Assembly: GCA_947624075.1 (NCBI GenBank)
Contig: CANQIM010000056.1
Location: 1-7,306 of the forward strand
Direction: 5' to 3'
Origin: an uncultured Bacilli bacterium
Lineage (GTDB): Bacteria > Bacillota_I > Bacilli_A > RF39 > UBA660
Length of the DNA: 7,306 bases
The notes beneath the pieces are model-generated. The model worked only from the letters and a program-made list of their open reading frames with translations. It searched no databases and was not told the origin of the DNA. Positions 4,205 to 7,306 of the stretch are shown here, piece after piece. How positions within the stretch are numbered: position 1 is the stretch's first letter; each line of letters starts with the position of its first letter. The translations under genes and the position numbers were made by a program.

Positions 4205-5596
4205 TTGAAAAAAATTAGTGATTTAATAGAAAGTATTAATTTAGATATAGATATTTTAGGAATTACTGACGATTCTAGAAAAGTAAAAGAAGGGTATTTA
4301 TTTGTGGCGACACAAGGATTTAATGAAGATCATTACTTTTATGTTGATGAAGCAATAGAAAAGGGAGCTGTATTTGTTGTCAGTAATAGGAAATTAGAAA
4401 GAGATTTTCCACACTTTATTGTGGAAAAAAACATTAATGACTTTTATATTGATTGCTGCAGGAAATTTTATGATGTAGATCTTGCAGAGTTTAACTTTAT
4501 TGGGATTACTGGTACTGATGGTAAAACGACAACGGCTAGTATAATTCATGAACTTTTAGATTATGCCTATATTGGAACTAATGGGATTAGTGTTGGCGAA
4601 GAAGAATTTTCAACAAATAATACAACACCTGTAGTTGAAGAGTTGTATAGAGGATTAAAGCTAATAAAAGATAAAGGGTATAATAATGTTGTTATGGAAG
4701 TAAGTAGTGAAGCATTACTTCATAAGAGATTAAAAGATTTTAAATTTGAAACAGTGGGTTTTACCAATATTACAGAAGATCATTTAAATGTTCATGGAAC
4801 TATAGAAAATTATCGGAAATGTAAGTTTGAACTAGTAAATTATTTGAAAGATGGGAAGACTTGTTTTATAAATGGTGATTGTGATAATTGTAAACTACTT
4901 GGTTACAAAAATAAAATTAGTTATGGTATGAATAAAGATAATGATGCAGTAATTTATGATGTTAAAGAATTAGCTAATTTAGTAAAATTTAGAGTTAATT
5001 ATAGAAAAAAAGATTATGAGGTCGAAAGTTCTTTACTAGGAATGTATAATGTTTATAATGTTACGTTAGCTTTTTTGATTTGTTTAGAGATGGGTATTGA
5101 TGAATATGAGTTGTTAAAGAAAATAGCTAAATTAAAAACAGTAAAGGGAAGAAGAGAATTCCTTGATTTTGGACAAGAATTTACTGTGGTTTTAGATTAT
5201 GCCCATACATTTAATGGGATTAAATGCTTAGTAGAAAGTTTTCAAAATTATGAGAGAATAATTGTCGTAACAGGATCAGCTGGAGGAAGAGAAAAAGAAA
5301 AAAGAAAATTGATTGGTAAATATCTTTTAGATAATACGGATGTTACTATTTTTACAATGGATGATCCAAGAGAAGAAAGTGTTGATGATATAATTGATGA
5401 TATGTTAGAAGATACTGATAAAAGAAATTATTATAGAATTGTTGATAGAAAAAAAGCTATTGAAAAAGCCTTTCAAATGGCTGATAAAAAAACTGTAGTT
5501 TTAGTAATTGGTAAGGGAAGAGATAATTATATGGCGATTGGTCGTAGAAAAATTTTTTATTCTGATTATGAAGTAATTAAGAAGTTGCTTTCTTGA
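4205..5596 (+). CDS. murE: MurE-type Mur ligase (UDP-MurNAc-dipeptide amino acid ligase), divergent
   Basis: Mur ligases of the MurE type add the third amino acid (meso-diaminopimelate or L-lysine) to UDP-MurNAc-L-Ala-D-Glu in the cytoplasm using ATP. Three domains are visible. The N-terminal UDP-binding part has TDDSRKVKEGYLFVATQG (21-38). The central ATPase has the P-loop GTDGKTTT (103-110), NTTP (139-142), MEVSSEALLHKR (164-175), FTNITEDHLNVHG (186-198) and K207, the expected carbamylated lysine. The C-terminal domain has DYAHT (331-335), GSAGGREKEKR (357-367), DDPR (386-389) and GKGRD (436-440). Departures from usual MurE are D105 for Asn in the P-loop, E169 for His, and GKGRD for GKGHE. 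R389 suggests diaminopimelate, but DDPR is not the classic DNPR. The start is TTG at 4205 with GAGG eight bases upstream; no nearby ATG fits. Length is 463 residues, slightly short. It could be the main MurE or a paralogue with another substrate. Confidence 0.85.
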   Translation: MKKISDLIESINLDIDILGITDDSRKVKEGYLFVATQGFNEDHYFYVDEAIEKGAVFVVSNRKLERDFPHFIVEKNINDFYIDCCRKFYDVDLAEFNFIGITGTDGKTTTASIIHELLDYAYIGTNGISVGEEEFSTNNTTPVVEELYRGLKLIKDKGYNNVVMEVSSEALLHKRLKDFKFETVGFTNITEDHLNVHGTIENYRKCKFELVNYLKDGKTCFINGDCDNCKLLGYKNKISYGMNKDNDAVIYDVKELANLVKFRVNYRKKDYEVESSLLGMYNVYNVTLAFLICLEMGIDEYELLKKIAKLKTVKGRREFLDFGQEFTVVLDYAHTFNGIKCLVESFQNYERIIVVTGSAGGREKEKRKLIGKYLLDNTDVTIFTMDDPREESVDDIIDDMLEDTDKRNYYRIVDRKKAIEKAFQMADKKTVVLVIGKGRDNYMAIGRRKIFYSDYEVIKKLLS

Positions 5597-5602
5597 ATTT
5601 TT

Positions 5603-5633
5603 AAAGGCAATTTGCTTTTGTTTCAAAAGTTTT
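5603..5633 (+). terminator. Weak hairpin pair after the Mur ligase gene
   Basis: Two alternative hairpins share bases 5615-5619. AAAGGCA (5603-5609) can pair with TGCTTTT (5613-5619), and CTTTTG (5615-5620) pairs perfectly with CAAAAG (5624-5629), followed by four T residues. The second has terminator shape but is short and poor in G-C pairs. Its position, just before the strong rny promoter, fits a boundary between transcription units. Confidence 0.4.
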
Positions 5634-5648
5634 AGAAGTTTCTTTTCC

Positions 5649-5677
5649 TTGACAATGAGTTAAAATAAATCTACAAT
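5649..5677 (+). promoter_or_regulatory. Near-consensus promoter of rny
   Basis: A perfect TTGACA at 5649-5654 and TACAAT at 5672-5677 (five of six consensus bases) are separated by exactly 17 bases. The start point should fall near 5684, giving a leader of about 40 bases before the rny ATG at 5724. The same TACAAT -10 variant and spacing occur at the recA promoter. Confidence 0.85.
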
Positions 5678-5723
5678 AGAATTAGATTGCAGACGTGGTT
5701 TGCATCTAGATGGAGGAAATTTT

Positions 5724-7277
5724 ATGAATAATACTGTATTCTCCATTTTACTTGTCACTTTAGGTGTTTTAATAGGATTTATTGCATCTTTGGTTGTTAA
5801 TTATTTTAGAGCAAGTAGAGCTTCTAAGAAAGCTGATGCTTTAATTGAACAAGCAAAGAAAGAAATAGAGAAACTTAAAAGAGATGCAGCAATTGAGCAA
5901 AAAGAAGAAGCACATAAATTGAAAATGGATTTAGATAAGGAAATTCGTGAAAAGAAAGAAGAAATGAAAGAGTCTGAAGCAAGACTACTTCAGCGTGAAG
6001 CAAATATAGATAAACGTGATGAAATGTATCAAAAACGTGAGACTGCTTTGGATGAAAGAGAAGAAAAATTAGCGGAACGCCAAGTTGAAATCCAAAACGA
6101 AAAAAGTAAAGTGGAAGATATTAAAAAAGAACAACTTGAACTTTTAGAGAAAATATCAGGATTTGGAAAAGAAAAAGCACGTGAACTTGTGATGAGTCAA
6201 GTAAAAGAAAGCATGAGTAAAGAAATAGCTGAATATATTCGTGAGTCTGAAAATGAAGCTAAACTTAATGCTGATAAGAAAGCTCGTGAGTTAATTGTTA
6301 CTTCAATGCAAAGATATGCAGCAGATATTGCGAGTGATCAAACAGTAACTGTAGTTGATTTACCTAATGATGAAATGAAAGGTCGTATTATTGGACGTGA
6401 AGGTAGAAATATTAGAACTATTGAAGCTATTACTGGTGTCGATTTAATAATTGATGATACACCAGAAGCGGTTGTACTATCTAGCTTTGATCCATTGAGA
6501 AGAGAGATTGCAAGAGTTACACTTGAGAGTTTGATTAAAGATGGAAGAATTCATCCTACTCGTATTGAAGAGTTGTATGATAAAGTTTGCAAAGACATGA
6601 AAAAGCAAATTATGCAATATGGACAAGATGCTACTATCGAACTTGGTCTTACTAAATTTGATCCTAATTTAATTGAAACAATTGGTAAACTACACTTTAG
6701 AACGAGCTATGGACAAAATGCTTTGGAACACTCTAAAGAAGTAGCTGAACTTTCAGGATTACTTGCGGGAGAGTTAGGTGAAAATGTTGCTTTAGCTAAA
6801 AGAGCAGGACTGCTTCATGATATTGGTAAAGCAATAGATCATGAAATTGAAGGTAGTCATGTAGAAATAGGTATTGATATAGCAAAAAAATATAATGAAG
6901 ATAATGTTGTTATTAATGCGATTGCTTCACATCATGGAGATGTCCAAGCAACAAGTGTTATTTCTACAATAGTTGCGATTGCTGATGCATTATCAGCTTC
7001 TAGACCTGGAGCTAGAAATGATTCATTAGAAAACTATATTCAAAGATTATCACAACTTGAAGAGGTTGGTAATGGAATTGCTGGAGTTGATAAAACCTAT
7101 GCAGTTCAAGCAGGAAGAGAGCTTCGTGTTATTGTTAAACCAGAAGAAGTTGATGATTTAGAAGCTCATCGAATAGCTAGAGAAGTAAAAGAAAAAATTG
7201 AAGCAAATATGAAATACCCTGGAACTATAAAAATTACAGTTGTACGTGAGACTAGGGCACAAGAAGAAGCAAAATAA
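5724..7277 (+). CDS. rny: Ribonuclease Y
   Basis: RNase Y is the membrane-anchored endoribonuclease that starts mRNA decay in many Firmicutes and also processes riboswitch and operon transcripts. Starting at ATG 5724 gives 517 residues, close to the 520 of B. subtilis. An upstream in-frame TTG at 5700 is rejected because GGAGGA at 5712-5717 is ideally placed for the ATG and the following residues match the family start. The domains in order are: a membrane segment at 4-26; a long, highly charged coiled coil at about 30-190; a KH domain near 205-265 with the RNA-binding loop G224-R-E-G227; and an HD domain with H336, the H365-D366 pair in LLHDIGKA, H403-H404 in ASHHGD and D421 in AIADALSASRPGAR. 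The C-terminal part ends with TIKITVVRETRA. The gene has its own promoter and a terminator, so it looks monocistronic. Downstream ymdB, expected in Bacillus, is beyond the window. Confidence 0.98.
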   Translation: MNNTVFSILLVTLGVLIGFIASLVVNYFRASRASKKADALIEQAKKEIEKLKRDAAIEQKEEAHKLKMDLDKEIREKKEEMKESEARLLQREANIDKRDEMYQKRETALDEREEKLAERQVEIQNEKSKVEDIKKEQLELLEKISGFGKEKARELVMSQVKESMSKEIAEYIRESENEAKLNADKKARELIVTSMQRYAADIASDQTVTVVDLPNDEMKGRIIGREGRNIRTIEAITGVDLIIDDTPEAVVLSSFDPLRREIARVTLESLIKDGRIHPTRIEELYDKVCKDMKKQIMQYGQDATIELGLTKFDPNLIETIGKLHFRTSYGQNALEHSKEVAELSGLLAGELGENVALAKRAGLLHDIGKAIDHEIEGSHVEIGIDIAKKYNEDNVVINAIASHHGDVQATSVISTIVAIADALSASRPGARNDSLENYIQRLSQLEEVGNGIAGVDKTYAVQAGRELRVIVKPEEVDDLEAHRIAREVKEKIEANMKYPGTIKITVVRETRAQEEAK

Positions 7278-7306
7278 TGAAATGTTTTTGGAGCATTTCA
7301 TTTTTT
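7276..7306 (+). terminator. Rho-independent terminator after rny
   Basis: AATGAAATG at 7276-7284 pairs with CATTTCATT at 7294-7302 around a nine-base loop, and the T run 7301-7306 reaches the window edge. The core seven pairs (7278-7284 with 7294-7300) are perfect. It begins at the rny stop codon, showing that rny ends its transcription unit here. Confidence 0.88.

Noticed and set aside
5594..5640. TGA at the end of the Mur ligase gene read as Trp (mycoplasma code)
   Set aside because: Trp is encoded by TGG in recA and rodZ, all conserved proteins are complete without TGA readthrough, and the Mur ligase ends normally at this TGA after its last conserved motif.
5700..5723. Longer RNase Y start at the in-frame TTG at 5700, adding eight residues
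   Set aside because: The stretch contains the GGAGGA ribosome binding site that serves the ATG at 5724, and the protein from that ATG matches the usual RNase Y N-terminus; the TTG has no ribosome binding site of its own.
1..7306. Mobile elements, CRISPR arrays, tRNA genes, riboswitches or toxin-antitoxin pairs
   Set aside because: No terminal inverted repeats, transposase or integrase motifs, regularly spaced repeats, tRNA cloverleaf blocks or riboswitch-like leaders were seen; the window is densely filled by core genes.

Overview
The window is AT-rich DNA from a walled, low-GC Firmicute, most likely in the broad Bacilli/Erysipelotrichales/RF39 neighbourhood. Four things point there: two gene blocks known from Bacillus (recU next to gpsB-rnpB, and rodZ/ymfM-pgsA-recA-rny), a type B (Bacillus-type) RNase P RNA, strong Shine-Dalgarno sites, and sigma-A-like promoters. 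TGG encodes Trp and TGA ends the Mur ligase gene, so the code is the standard bacterial one and not the mycoplasma one. No species can be named from sequence reading alone.

Layout. Bases 1-858 lie on the minus strand: recU (Holliday junction resolvase), followed directly by the first 93 codons of a membrane protein that runs off the left edge. The recU-proximal position is the slot of PBP1 (ponA) in Bacillus. Bases 859-1170 are the divergent intergenic region. It holds a recU promoter, a candidate 40-codon ORF and a near-consensus gpsB promoter. From 1171 everything is on the plus strand: gpsB, rnpB, rodZ-like, pgsA, terminator; then a separate promoter, recA, a MurE-type Mur ligase, RNase Y (rny) with its own promoter, and a strong terminator at the right edge.

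How the genes fit together. The theme is core housekeeping. Cell-wall growth and division are represented by GpsB, RodZ, the Mur ligase and possibly a PBP. Membrane lipid synthesis is represented by PgsA, recombination and repair by RecA and RecU, and RNA maturation and turnover by RNase P RNA and RNase Y. Compared with Bacillus, two blocks that are far apart there are joined here at rnpB/rodZ, cinA is absent between pgsA and recA, and a MurE-like gene sits between recA and rny.

The points most worth a second look are the packing of rnpB between two coding genes (its P1 helix appears to begin inside the gpsB stop region), the divergent signature residues of the Mur ligase, the small ORF whose end overlaps the gpsB promoter, and the unusual hydrophobic hairpin in the partial protein at the left edge. 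I found no mobile element, CRISPR array, tRNA or sign of an undescribed multi-gene system.
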